DNA from: Verrucomicrobiota bacterium
GTDB lineage: Bacteria > Verrucomicrobiota > Verrucomicrobiia > Limisphaerales > UBA1100
Reading direction: 5' to 3'
Assembly: GCA_028872685.1 (NCBI GenBank)
Contig: JAPKEI010000002.1
Location: 1 to 33,899, forward strand
DNA length: 33,899 nucleotides
Shown: piece after piece, positions 15,425-23,623 of the stretch
Numbering within the stretch: the stretch's first letter is position 1
Layout: each line of letters opens with the position of its first letter
Notes under the pieces: generated by a model
Database searches by the model: none
What the model was told of the DNA's origin: nothing
What the model saw: only the letters and a program-made list of their open reading frames with translations
Position numbers and translations under genes: made by a program

Positions 15425-17098
15425 TTATCGGGAAACTGATTGCAAGTGCGCGGCGACTTGTTCTGGAAAATATTTTTGCAAACTGCGTGTTATATTGGGC
15501 GCGGCCATACCTAGGCCGCAAGCGCTGGTGGCCATCATTGTGTCGCCGATGTCATCAACTTCGGTGTGCCACTCTGATTCTGTGGCGGGGCCGCCGCTTC
15601 CGTTGAGGCGTTCAGTGAGTCGGTGGGTGCCGATGCGGCACGGGAAACATTTACCACAGGATTCTTCCGCAAAAAACGCCATAGCATTGTGGGCCACATC
15701 CACCATATTTCGGCGGTCATCAAAAACCATAATGCCCGCCGCGCCGAGAAACGCGCCTTTTGAACGGATGGAAGGCTCGTCGAGTGTGACTTCATCAAGG
15801 TCGCTGCCGCCGAGGAATCCGCCGGATAACCCCGCCATGCTAACGGCTTGAATGGATTGTCCCGAAGGTGGGCCGCCGGCCCAATCGTGCAGAAGCGTTT
15901 TCAGTGGCAGACCAAAAGGCACCTCGTAATTCCCGGGCCGTTGAATGTCGCCTGAAAGGCTGACTGCTTTGGTTCCCACGTGTTCGCCGAGGCCAAGCGA
16001 TTGGTACCAATCCGCGCCGTGCTTTACGATGGGGGGCGCTGCGGAGAAGGTCTCGACGTTGTTGACCACCGTGGGCAAATCCTCGAACCCGTGGGTGACG
16101 GGGAAGGGCGGGCGATTGCGCGGGAAGGGGTGCTTGCCTTCGAGGCTGTTAAGCAACGAGCCTTCCTCGCCGCAAATGTATGCGCCTGCGCCGCGCCGAA
16201 TATAAATTTCAAAATCGAACCCCGCTTTGCCACCGATGTTTTGGCCGAGCAATCCCGTGTCTTTGGCTTCCGCGATGGCGCGTTCGAGGATACGCATCGT
16301 GTCCGGATATTCGTAGCGCAAGTAGATGAACCCGCGTGTCGCGCCAGTGGCGTACGCAGCGAGAATCATGCCCTCCAACGTGGCGTGTGGGTCGTAGTCG
16401 AGCAACGTGCGATCCTTGAAGCAGCCTGGCTCACCTTCGTCCGCGTTGCACACAATCGTTTTTGGATTGCCCTCCGCTTGAGCGACCATCTCCCATTTTT
16501 TGCCAGTGGGGAATCCCGCCCCCCCACGACCAGCGAGTTTGCTTTCGCTGATGAGCGCCACCAAATTTTCTGGAAAATCGCACAGCGCTTTTTTGAGGGC
16601 CGCGTAACCGCCTGTTTTTTGGTAGCCCTCAATGGTGGCGCGCCCCTCCTCACGGATATGGGCGAATACGCATTCTTCAATCCCGCCAGGATTGGGCGGC
16701 GGCAAGGGTGAGGGCAACGGCTTCAAACTGTTTGCATCGGAGCCGATGAGCACTTCGTTCCCTTGGAGCACGGGCACGGGGCTGTCGCACCGACCGGCGC
16801 AGGGCATGGGTTTGGCGTTCAACGCGTCCAGTAAATTTTCCGTCCCGCGAAAGCGGCAGACGGGGCCATCGCATACACGCGGTTTGCTTTGCCCGTTTTC
16901 TTCGCGGGAAAAGTGGTGGTAAAAAGTAACCGTGCCGAACAGCTCGGCCAGAGGAATTTTCAGTGCATCGGAAACACAGCGCAAAGCGTTCTCGGTAAGG
17001 TAGCTATCGCGATTCTGAAACGCGTGTAGTAATGGCAGAAGAGGTGCCGGTTCCTTGCGCCATTGGTTGACTAATTCCGTGTCGGTATCCCGGCTCAC
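15425..17098 (-). CDS. NAD-linked formate dehydrogenase diaphorase subunit, fused FdsG-FdsB (NuoE-NuoF type)
   Basis: This 557-residue flavoprotein should transfer electrons from the catalytic subunit to NAD+. Residues 1-120 are a NuoE/FdsG-like thioredoxin fold whose [2Fe-2S] ligands are Cys76, Cys81, Cys100 and Cys104. After a proline-rich linker (125-138) comes a NuoF/FdsB domain. It has the NADH/FMN loop GRGGAGFPTGKKW (190-202), CNADEGEPGCFKDR (217-230), YIRRGAGAYICGEE, and the C-terminal [4Fe-4S] motif SCGKCFPCRIGTHRL with its fourth Cys in SACGLG. In most systems FdsG and FdsB are separate proteins. The start is GTG 17098, overlapping the upstream stop as GTGA. The catalytic subunit begins 14 bases after its end. 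A hydrogenase (HoxF-like) subunit is the alternative, but the FdhA and FdhD neighbours settle its partner. Confidence 0.92.
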   Translation of the reverse strand: MSRDTDTELVNQWRKEPAPLLPLLHAFQNRDSYLTENALRCVSDALKIPLAELFGTVTFYHHFSREENGQSKPRVCDGPVCRFRGTENLLDALNAKPMPCAGRCDSPVPVLQGNEVLIGSDANSLKPLPSPLPPPNPGGIEECVFAHIREEGRATIEGYQKTGGYAALKKALCDFPENLVALISESKLAGRGGAGFPTGKKWEMVAQAEGNPKTIVCNADEGEPGCFKDRTLLDYDPHATLEGMILAAYATGATRGFIYLRYEYPDTMRILERAIAEAKDTGLLGQNIGGKAGFDFEIYIRRGAGAYICGEEGSLLNSLEGKHPFPRNRPPFPVTHGFEDLPTVVNNVETFSAAPPIVKHGADWYQSLGLGEHVGTKAVSLSGDIQRPGNYEVPFGLPLKTLLHDWAGGPPSGQSIQAVSMAGLSGGFLGGSDLDEVTLDEPSIRSKGAFLGAAGIMVFDDRRNMVDVAHNAMAFFAEESCGKCFPCRIGTHRLTERLNGSGGPATESEWHTEVDDIGDTMMATSACGLGMAAPNITRSLQKYFPEQVAAHLQSVSR

Positions 17099-20000
17099 GG
17101 TTTCTGCGCAGTGGTTTTGGGTTGTAATAGTTCCAGTGCTTTATCGAGTTGAGGGTCTTTTCCGGTCAGCCACTCATCGGGTGTTATCCACACGCGTACA
17201 TCGGGTTTTTCGCCGTTGTTTTCCATGTTGGAGCCGTCCATTCGATATACGGCTTTGCCCGGGATGCGTGCTTTAAAGCCGCCGGGCAGCGAGAAGCCAG
17301 AGGTCCAAATTACGTAGCCCGGTGTGGCGATACCAACTAATTTTTCAGTGAGACCCCGCTGTCGCATTGCGTAGGGGAACATCTCGCCATTGGAGTAGCT
17401 ATGTTCATTCATCAGAACAATTACCGGTTTGTTCCATGCGCGTTCGGGAGCCACCTCGGGTGATTGGTCGCGTGATTGATAAATGCCGTGGGGCTTGCGC
17501 TCCAGCCAATCAATGAGTGTATCGGAAATGTTGCCACCGCGATTGTTGCGAACATCAAAAATCATCGCGTCTTTACCGAGGATGTATTCGTAGGCTTCGC
17601 GTTCGAAACGGGTTTGGTCAGGGGAACTCATCGCAGCAATGTGCAGATAGCCAATTTTTCCTTTGCTGGCGGTCTCCACATTGCGGCGAGCAACAGCTAC
17701 CTGGTTTTGATACATTAAATCACTCCAGTCGGTTTGCGACAAAAGCTGGCAGCGCACTTTGCGCGATCCGTCTTTTTGCGGTTTATCGTTCACTAAAAAC
17801 TCAACCATGCGATCTTCGCGGGCGTTGAGCAGGCTGTAAAGGCGCTCATTGGCGTCTACCATCGAGCCGTCGATAGCGATGATAAATTCTCCGGGCTTAA
17901 TGCGTGTTTTTTCAAAAGACCCAGGCGCACCCTTGGGGACTGAATTGACTTTCAACCCTAATCCGTGATGAGAATGATCGATAGTAAATCCAAGGTGCGG
18001 TGTGCTCGGTTTGGAGGCGGGCGAGGGTGGCGAGATCTCTGTGTGTGACGCTTCTAATTCACCCACCATCATTTGAAGAAGTGTTGAAAATTCCATCGGC
18101 GTATCCACGCTGCCCATGCGCTTGAGATATTTTATGCGCAGTGCGTCCCAGTCGCGCCCATGAAAATTGGCGTCATAAAATCGGTGGTGAAAAGTCTTCC
18201 AAAACTCATTAAATGCCGCCATGCGTTCGGCGTTCACGTCGTGCACCCAGTCAGCTTTGAATGTAATTTTGGTTTCCGGGCCTCCGTCAATCCTGCCGAC
18301 GTACATTTCGCCGCCTTTCATAAAGGTTGTTTTACGACCATCGCTCATTACCCGAAACGCAGCGCGGCGACCGCCGGTCGTGATTTTTTTTGTTTCACGG
18401 CCATCGTATGACACGCGATAGATGTCACCGCGGGCCAGAAAGTAGAGCTGTCCGTCATTGGCTGCGATGAGGTCTGAACTCGGGTTTTGCGAAGACATTC
18501 GGGTTATTCGTTGGTGGATTCCATCGAAATCGATTTCCACTTTCACGGGCTTGGCGGGTTTTGTGAATTTCATGTCCATGTCTGATTTCCGGAATGCATC
18601 GGGTTTCAGTGCGAGTCGATATAGCCCTTCTCCATCGCGGTTGCTTTGAAAGTAGAGGTATTTTCCATCCACTGACCACGTGGGGTCACTGTGGAACGCG
18701 TTGAGGCGAGTGACGTTGACCGGCTTGCCGCCGTCGGCAGGGACTATCCAAATGTTGAAGGAACTGCTTCCGGTGCGTGTCGTGTATGCGATCCACTGGT
18801 TGTCGGGTGACCATTCATATTCCACTCCGCCACGACCGCGCACATGGGTGCCGGGAAGTTTGACGATGGTTTTGAGTTTGTCATCTGCCAGAGTGAGTCG
18901 TTGTAATCCGCCGTCAGGTCCGGCCATCCAGAAGAAAAGATGCTTGCCGTCTGGGGAAAGTCGCAGACGAACCACATCCTCATTGCGATTCCAAAGGGGT
19001 CGCAGTTTTTGAGTTTCCAAATTGAGTTCGTAAATGCGGGTGTTGTTTTCGCGGTCGGATGTGAAATAGATTTTCTTACTATCTTTGGCCCAAGAAAAAT
19101 CTGAGTCATCGCCGGGCCAACGCGTGAGGCGGCGTGCTCGCCCAGCGGTTTCACGGGCCACTCCAGAGGGTTTGGTAATGGGGATTTGCCAAATATCACC
19201 TTTGAGGCCAAAAATCATACTCTTCCCATCGGGTGCTGGCTCGGCTTCAGTCACGCCCTCCTCAAGAGTTTCGCGGCGGCGCTGGCTTTGTTTGTGGTCG
19301 GTGAGAACAATTAAAGAAACCGGTCGTGCATCAGTGCGGCCTTTTGTGAGCATCCAAATTTGATCTTTATATTCGAAGGCAATGTCACCCGTACGCGCAG
19401 CCACTGAAGGGTAGCGGACGCTATCGCCAGTAAAGTGGGTTAACTGTTTTGCTTCACCCTTGGCGTCAACGATCCAGAGGTTGGGTGTGCGCTTTTCATT
19501 GTCAGTGTTTTTCCCGCGCTTTTCATTTAGCTTAGGCGCAGAGGGTGTGGCTTCGCCGGTCGTGACAGTCAGTAATTTTCCGTCGGGTAGAAATTGGGTA
19601 AACAGATGCTGATGGCCAGTTCCACGAACTCTTTCCCGTTCTTTCGTGGCGAGATTAAGGGTCCATATTTCAGACGCTGCCGAGCCGGTGTAGCGAGGCC
19701 GATACCATGGCATTCCGTATCGTCCATAGACCATTGTTTTGCCATCGGGAGACCAGCGCGGGTACCGCATAGGGGCGTAATCTTCGCAGAGTAGCTCAGA
19801 TCGAAACGTGGATACATCTACTGTGTACAGGCCATACCTCGGACTGTCGCGGCGAGCGGTGAAACAAATTCGACTGCTATCAGCGTTCCAGCCGAAGGGG
19901 AGTTCAGAACCGCTGTGCCAAGTCAGTTGTCGTGCTCCGCCACCAAGAGCGGGAATCACAAACACATCCCACTGCCCGTGCCGGCGACTGCCAAAGGCAA

Positions 20001-20247
20001 TCCAGTTTCCATCTGGGGAAAATACAGGGTATGCATCGAGCGCCACGTGTGATGTGACAGGGACGGCGCGACCGCCGGTGGAATTAGCAATCCAAATATC
20101 ACCGCGATAGACGAAGGCCAGCCGTTTGCCATCTGGGCTGAGCGCAGGGTGTCTCGCACCGGAAACAGGTTTGGAACTGGGTGGGGGTAATTGAGCCCAA
20201 GACGACGCGGTCAACGTCATCGTAATCAGTAGGAAAAGCGTTTTCAT
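17095..20247 (-). CDS. Tricorn-like S41 family peptidase with beta-propeller and PDZ domains
   Basis: This 1050-residue exported protein begins with the signal peptide MKTLFLLITMTLTASSWAQ. About 650 residues of WD40/TolB-like propeller repeats follow; they can be recognised by recurring LSPDGKRLAF, FSPDGNWIAF and WSPDGKTMVYG. A tricorn C1 helical segment (FNEFWKTFHHRFYDANFHG), a PDZ domain (GFTIDHSHHGLGLKVNSVPKG) and the S41 catalytic domain come next. The latter has DVRNNRGGNISD and the nucleophile region NEHSYSNGEMF. Such peptidases degrade peptides in the periplasm, or extracellularly when secreted. The stop codon overlaps the GTG of the formate dehydrogenase gene. Biochemically the two have no known link, so shared transcription may only reflect compact gene order. 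Confidence 0.92.
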   Translation of the reverse strand: MKTLFLLITMTLTASSWAQLPPPSSKPVSGARHPALSPDGKRLAFVYRGDIWIANSTGGRAVPVTSHVALDAYPVFSPDGNWIAFGSRRHGQWDVFVIPALGGGARQLTWHSGSELPFGWNADSSRICFTARRDSPRYGLYTVDVSTFRSELLCEDYAPMRYPRWSPDGKTMVYGRYGMPWYRPRYTGSAASEIWTLNLATKERERVRGTGHQHLFTQFLPDGKLLTVTTGEATPSAPKLNEKRGKNTDNEKRTPNLWIVDAKGEAKQLTHFTGDSVRYPSVAARTGDIAFEYKDQIWMLTKGRTDARPVSLIVLTDHKQSQRRRETLEEGVTEAEPAPDGKSMIFGLKGDIWQIPITKPSGVARETAGRARRLTRWPGDDSDFSWAKDSKKIYFTSDRENNTRIYELNLETQKLRPLWNRNEDVVRLRLSPDGKHLFFWMAGPDGGLQRLTLADDKLKTIVKLPGTHVRGRGGVEYEWSPDNQWIAYTTRTGSSSFNIWIVPADGGKPVNVTRLNAFHSDPTWSVDGKYLYFQSNRDGEGLYRLALKPDAFRKSDMDMKFTKPAKPVKVEIDFDGIHQRITRMSSQNPSSDLIAANDGQLYFLARGDIYRVSYDGRETKKITTGGRRAAFRVMSDGRKTTFMKGGEMYVGRIDGGPETKITFKADWVHDVNAERMAAFNEFWKTFHHRFYDANFHGRDWDALRIKYLKRMGSVDTPMEFSTLLQMMVGELEASHTEISPPSPASKPSTPHLGFTIDHSHHGLGLKVNSVPKGAPGSFEKTRIKPGEFIIAIDGSMVDANERLYSLLNAREDRMVEFLVNDKPQKDGSRKVRCQLLSQTDWSDLMYQNQVAVARRNVETASKGKIGYLHIAAMSSPDQTRFEREAYEYILGKDAMIFDVRNNRGGNISDTLIDWLERKPHGIYQSRDQSPEVAPERAWNKPVIVLMNEHSYSNGEMFPYAMRQRGLTEKLVGIATPGYVIWTSGFSLPGGFKARIPGKAVYRMDGSNMENNGEKPDVRVWITPDEWLTGKDPQLDKALELLQPKTTAQKP

Positions 20248-20306
20248 TTGGTCGGGGTGTTTTTACCTCAAAACCCGCCGTGGGGCAATGCGCATTGAGT
20301 GTCGGC

Positions 20307-20762
20307 CTAATCGTTGTGCCACTTCTGCAGTTCCACAATATTTTCTTCCGGGTCGGTCATGTATAACAAGGTGAGGCGGCCTGCATTGGGGATATCGATT
20401 GTTACCAGCTCGCCGTAGTCATCGCCTCCCAATTCCTTAATTTGTGCGCGCTTGGCCTCTACATCATCCACTTCAAAAGCAAGATGCGCTAACCCAGGGC
20501 GGTTTAAGGGCTTGGGAAAATTTTCGCTGTTTGTGCTGAACGTAAATATTTCAATTGTGGGTCCGTTCTCCCCGTGGCCCGGAACCCTTAAATGCCTCCC
20601 TTGCACGTGCGCTCCGGGAATGCCGGTTAGTGCGTCAATATGCGATCCCTGGTGATCGCGTTCGCTGCTCCACGGTTCGCAGTCGAAAACCGTCTCATAA
20701 AAATCGCAAAGGTTACGCCAGTCTTTGGCGATGATGTTGACGTGAGCATAACGCGTGGCCAT
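20307..20762 (-). CDS. VOC/glyoxalase superfamily protein
   Basis: This 151-residue protein has the paired beta-alpha-beta-beta-beta modules of the vicinal oxygen chelate fold. The first is RYAHVNIIAKDWRNLCDFYETVFD and the second GLAHLAFEVDDVEAKRAQIKELGG. Likely metal ligands are His7, the His of LAHLAF and the Glu of ENIVELQKW. The family covers glyoxalase I, dioxygenases and antibiotic-resistance proteins, and the substrate cannot be assigned from sequence. The gene starts 12 bases after queD and ends 59 bases before the S41 peptidase, all on one strand. Confidence 0.87.
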   Translation of the reverse strand: MATRYAHVNIIAKDWRNLCDFYETVFDCEPWSSERDHQGSHIDALTGIPGAHVQGRHLRVPGHGENGPTIEIFTFSTNSENFPKPLNRPGLAHLAFEVDDVEAKRAQIKELGGDDYGELVTIDIPNAGRLTLLYMTDPEENIVELQKWHND

Positions 20763-20774
20763 AGCTGATGGTAA

Positions 20775-21137
20775 TCAGTCGCCGCGATAAACACAACGCG
20801 CATTGCACGTCTCCGCCACTTCGATTGCCGCGAGTAAGGGCAACTGAGGCTTAAGCTGATTCCAAATCCATACGGCTATATTCTCGCTGGTCGGATTCTC
20901 AAGGCCGTCAATCTTGTTTAGATGGAAGTGGTCGAGCTGTTTCCAAATCGGGTCGAAGGCTTCGCCGATGTCCGCGTAGTCCATCACCCAGCCCAGCTTA
21001 GGATCACATTTGCCCGTGATAACTATTTCCACTTTGAAACTATGACCATGAAGCCTGGCACACTTGTGATCTGTCGGCAAATTCGGCAGAGAATGCGCGG
21101 CCTCAAATTGAAAAGTTTTTCGTAATTCCATATTCAT
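20775..21137 (-). CDS. queD: 6-carboxy-5,6,7,8-tetrahydropterin synthase (QueD family)
   Basis: This 120-residue enzyme of the PTPS/QueD family converts 7,8-dihydroneopterin triphosphate to carboxytetrahydropterin, the second step to 7-deazaguanines such as queuosine. Zinc ligands are His15 (FEAAHSLP) and His30/His32 (ARLHGHSF). Cys26 in HKCARLHGH is the catalytic cysteine, and DHFHLN (69-74) and Glu109 (VAETCN) complete the site. The frame extends upstream to 21239 inside the luxC-like gene, but ATG 21137 begins the conserved part and lies two bases after the luxC-like stop. ATG 21131 is also possible. No queC, queE or queF is in this window. Confidence 0.94.
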   Translation of the reverse strand: MNMELRKTFQFEAAHSLPNLPTDHKCARLHGHSFKVEIVITGKCDPKLGWVMDYADIGEAFDPIWKQLDHFHLNKIDGLENPTSENIAVWIWNQLKPQLPLLAAIEVAETCNARCVYRGD

Positions 21138-21139
21138 TT

Positions 21140-22501
21140 TTATTGTTCCCAGTCTGTCCAAGTCACTAAGTCGCCCAATGTTGGTCTTCCATCGTGGCGC
21201 CAGCCGATGGGTGGGTTTTGCATTTGGCCGATGGGGCATACTCGTGTCACGCCCCAGTGGGCCAGCTTGATCACTATCGCCTCCGCTTCGCTCTTGGGCG
21301 CGGCGAGCCCCACAGTGGATACCTGGCCGCGTGCCATCTCAGCCGCGCGCAAAGTTTCGTCAATATCCGTAACACTTTTCACATGTATGAATCGATTCAT
21401 GCACGAGGTTGCAAATTGCGGTTCCTCCTCAAAAACCACCGTCCATGCCGTGGATCCCTCGCTTTGCCATTGGCGTACATCGCCGGTGTGAGCTGCGCGG
21501 ATCTCGTAGAATGAACGTCGATGCGCGATCTCGCCCGACTCTGCATCCGAGATATTGCCGCGCGGTTCGGAATGCTCCAAACCATCAATTGCTTCGGACA
21601 ACATTTCGGCAAACTGTTCGGGTCTCACTGCGCCGTCACGTTCCACATAAAAAACATGGGGCGAGAGGCAACCAAGTTGGTTCCATGCCGCCACATCACG
21701 CGCGGCATTTTCCGCCAACTCACGGGCCATCGCGCGTGAAAGATAATCCTTGTGGATGTAACCAAAACTTACACGATGACCATGCTCGAGAAACCGCTTG
21801 CCGAGGGGCAATCGCGCGCGGATGGCATCGAGCGTTTCATCGCTGCCCACAGCGACTATGCAATCAGCCTCTTTTAAGAGCGATTCTTCAAGTGGATTGT
21901 CGCCGCCAGGCCAACGTGCCAACTCGAGGCATGCGGCGAGCTTGGCGTGTGTGTGGTAAACAGAATGGGCGAAAAGGCGAGGAATGAAACCCGCTCCTTC
22001 AGCGCACTTCACAAATTGCGCCGAACCAACTAGCAATCCATGCACAATGCTCATGAGCGTGGGGCAGGGGAGGTTGCCGGCGGTGATGTGGCCGATGAGT
22101 TCCGGTCCGCGTGCGAAGGCTATGCGGTTGTCCGAGCGTTCCTCGGGCGTGCCAAGTGGTGCATCTAGCCGACGTGAATCGCCCAGCTCCTGCGCCATGA
22201 AGTTGTGCAAATTTTCTTCGGTGATGCGGGAAAAGAAATCATCCAATCCGCGCGCCATGCTGGCGGGTGAAAACCCCGTGGCGTCTTGACTTGCTTCGAG
22301 TGCAATTTTCCGGAAAGGAAACAAATCGTCCTGCCAGTTGTCCGCCAGTTGCGCAAGCAACGTAATGGTTTGGGCGGTGGATATGTCGCGCAGGTATTGG
22401 GTGCGATTGCGTTTGAGCTGACGGCACGCCTCGGTAACCATGCTCGGTGTAAGTCGTGCCTCGGGTTGAGTATCGATGATAAAATAATTCGGTAACTCCA
22501 T
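21140..22501 (-). CDS. LuxC-like acyl-CoA reductase
   Basis: This 453-residue protein of the LuxC family (an aldehyde dehydrogenase relative) reduces an activated acyl group to an aldehyde with NADPH. Conserved features are the nucleotide-binding block HITAGNLPCPTLMSIVHGLLVG (about residues 138-159) and the catalytic Cys278 in NQLGCLSPHVFYVE, where an acyl-enzyme thioester would form. PLGKRFLEHGHRVSFGYI and the C-terminal RVCPIGQMQNPPIGWRHDG also fit the family. The start is ATG 22501; a longer frame to 22564 overlaps the luxE-like gene and is less likely. The two starts and stops are four bases apart. No luxA, luxB or luxD is present, so a bioluminescence role is not supported. Confidence 0.87.
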   Translation of the reverse strand: MELPNYFIIDTQPEARLTPSMVTEACRQLKRNRTQYLRDISTAQTITLLAQLADNWQDDLFPFRKIALEASQDATGFSPASMARGLDDFFSRITEENLHNFMAQELGDSRRLDAPLGTPEERSDNRIAFARGPELIGHITAGNLPCPTLMSIVHGLLVGSAQFVKCAEGAGFIPRLFAHSVYHTHAKLAACLELARWPGGDNPLEESLLKEADCIVAVGSDETLDAIRARLPLGKRFLEHGHRVSFGYIHKDYLSRAMARELAENAARDVAAWNQLGCLSPHVFYVERDGAVRPEQFAEMLSEAIDGLEHSEPRGNISDAESGEIAHRRSFYEIRAAHTGDVRQWQSEGSTAWTVVFEEEPQFATSCMNRFIHVKSVTDIDETLRAAEMARGQVSTVGLAAPKSEAEAIVIKLAHWGVTRVCPIGQMQNPPIGWRHDGRPTLGDLVTWTDWEQ

Positions 22502-22505
22502 CGGC

Positions 22506-23546
22506 TTAACTTTCGGATAACGCCAGCGAGCAGCCGCGCGGTTCGTATGCGGTTGCACGCCCAATCAGTTCGAAGCCGTCACCCCGTCTCACCGCCAAGT
22601 CTCCGGTTAGGATAGCCAGTACGGAGCGAATATTGGCAAGGTCAAAGACTTGCAATAAGCCGACTTCGCCTTCAGCAACTTCGGCGCGGGTTTCCGGAGA
22701 AACAATCCGGATTCGCACCCAATCGGGGAATCTAAATGTTGGGCAATTGGTCCGTCCAACGATGCGGTCATACGCTTGTGATCCTAGTTCGCACATGCCG
22801 TATTCTGAGACAATATGATCGGGGCGCACGCCGAGATTTCGGGCAATCAATTCGTGCAATTCCGGTTTCGGGAGTTCCTGTGAACGTCCTTTGTAGCCGC
22901 CGGTTTCCATCACGCGCGAGCCTGTGGGCAGCGAGATGGGGGGCTTCATTCCATCTAGCCATTGCACAAAAGAGAATGAGGGTCCCATAATGAGCAGTGG
23001 CTTGTTGCTGTTGATGGCCCCGACGCAGGCGCGTTGAGCTGTATCGGCATTAACCTCCCAGCCGTTAGGGCTGTTTGTTCCGGCAAAATTTGATGTATGT
23101 TGCACGGTCGACATCATGTGTGCCAGCGAGGAGTGTGGAGCCTCCGCGGGCGGTGGCGTGAGAGACAGGGTGTGGCAATTTTTCGGCTCAAGGTGTGTTT
23201 GGAACCACGGCCGTAGTGAGGCTTCGTAAATAGCTAGTGACGATGTGTCATGCCAATGACGACTGAAGGCCGTGCCGGTTGTTCCGCTGGAATGAAAAAC
23301 TGCGGTGCGTTCTTCGAGCGGAAGACTGGTGATTTCGAAATCTCGAAACGCGGTGGTGGGGACGGCCGGAATTTCCTGCCAATGGTTTACGGAAACATGT
23401 CGTGTGAGGCAGAGGTCGCGGTATGCGGGAACATTTTGAACTTGGAGTGAATGCAACGCCAGTGCTAGTTCGCCAAACTCACCTTCGCCGGTGCGAATAA
23501 ATTGCGTCACGGCCTCGGTCGCCTCGTTGAATGTTGAAAATGTCAT
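22506..23546 (-). CDS. LuxE-like acyl-protein synthetase (ANL/PaaK-related)
   Basis: This 346-residue protein belongs to the LuxE family, which activates carboxylic acids with ATP and hands the acyl group to a cysteine and then to LuxC. The ATP-binding motif FHSSGTTGTAFSRHW is at residues 84-98. Family blocks PAYRDLC, PAVPTTAFRDFEI, MGPSFSFVQWLDG and EYGMCELGSQAYDR are also visible. The frame starts with GTG 23549 directly before ATG 23546. The adjacent luxC-like gene makes a two-component acid-to-aldehyde reductase likely. The acid is unknown: it may be fatty, aryl or carrier-bound. A 15-base palindrome and a hairpin lie in the 75 bases before the start. Confidence 0.86.
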   Translation of the reverse strand: MTFSTFNEATEAVTQFIRTGEGEFGELALALHSLQVQNVPAYRDLCLTRHVSVNHWQEIPAVPTTAFRDFEITSLPLEERTAVFHSSGTTGTAFSRHWHDTSSLAIYEASLRPWFQTHLEPKNCHTLSLTPPPAEAPHSSLAHMMSTVQHTSNFAGTNSPNGWEVNADTAQRACVGAINSNKPLLIMGPSFSFVQWLDGMKPPISLPTGSRVMETGGYKGRSQELPKPELHELIARNLGVRPDHIVSEYGMCELGSQAYDRIVGRTNCPTFRFPDWVRIRIVSPETRAEVAEGEVGLLQVFDLANIRSVLAILTGDLAVRRGDGFELIGRATAYEPRGCSLALSES

Positions 23547-23565
23547 CACGGTTTTGCTTTGTCCA

Positions 23566-23580
23566 TTGATCCAGGATCAA
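23566..23580. promoter_or_regulatory. Palindrome upstream of the luxE-like gene, possible operator
   Basis: TTGATCC-A-GGATCAA is a perfect seven-base inverted repeat with a one-base centre, 20 bases upstream of ATG 23546. The location would suit a dimeric repressor site or a structured leader. About two such palindromes are expected by chance in a window of this size, so the call rests on position. Confidence 0.3.
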
Positions 23581-23583
23581 GTG

Positions 23584-23610
23584 GCCGGCTGGTTTTCCGC
23601 AACAGCCGGC
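23584..23610 (-). terminator. Hairpin after the sulfatase gene, terminator-like but without T tract
   Basis: GCCGGCTG and CAGCCGGC (23584-23591 and 23603-23610) form an eight-pair GC-rich stem around an 11-base loop. It begins 13 bases after the sulfatase stop on the transcribed strand. No T run follows, so it would be a weak intrinsic terminator, or an mRNA-stabilising structure between the sulfatase and luxE-like genes. Confidence 0.4.
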
Positions 23611-23623
23611 AGGAAACTCTAGG

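Noticed and set aside
20286..20297. Perfect 12-base palindrome CAATGCGCATTG upstream of the S41 peptidase
   Set aside because: About eight palindromes of this size are expected by chance in a window this long, and no second copy or promoter context supports an operator.
21140..23546. Bioluminescence operon
   Set aside because: LuxC- and LuxE-like proteins are present, but luciferase (LuxAB), LuxD and LuxG are absent.
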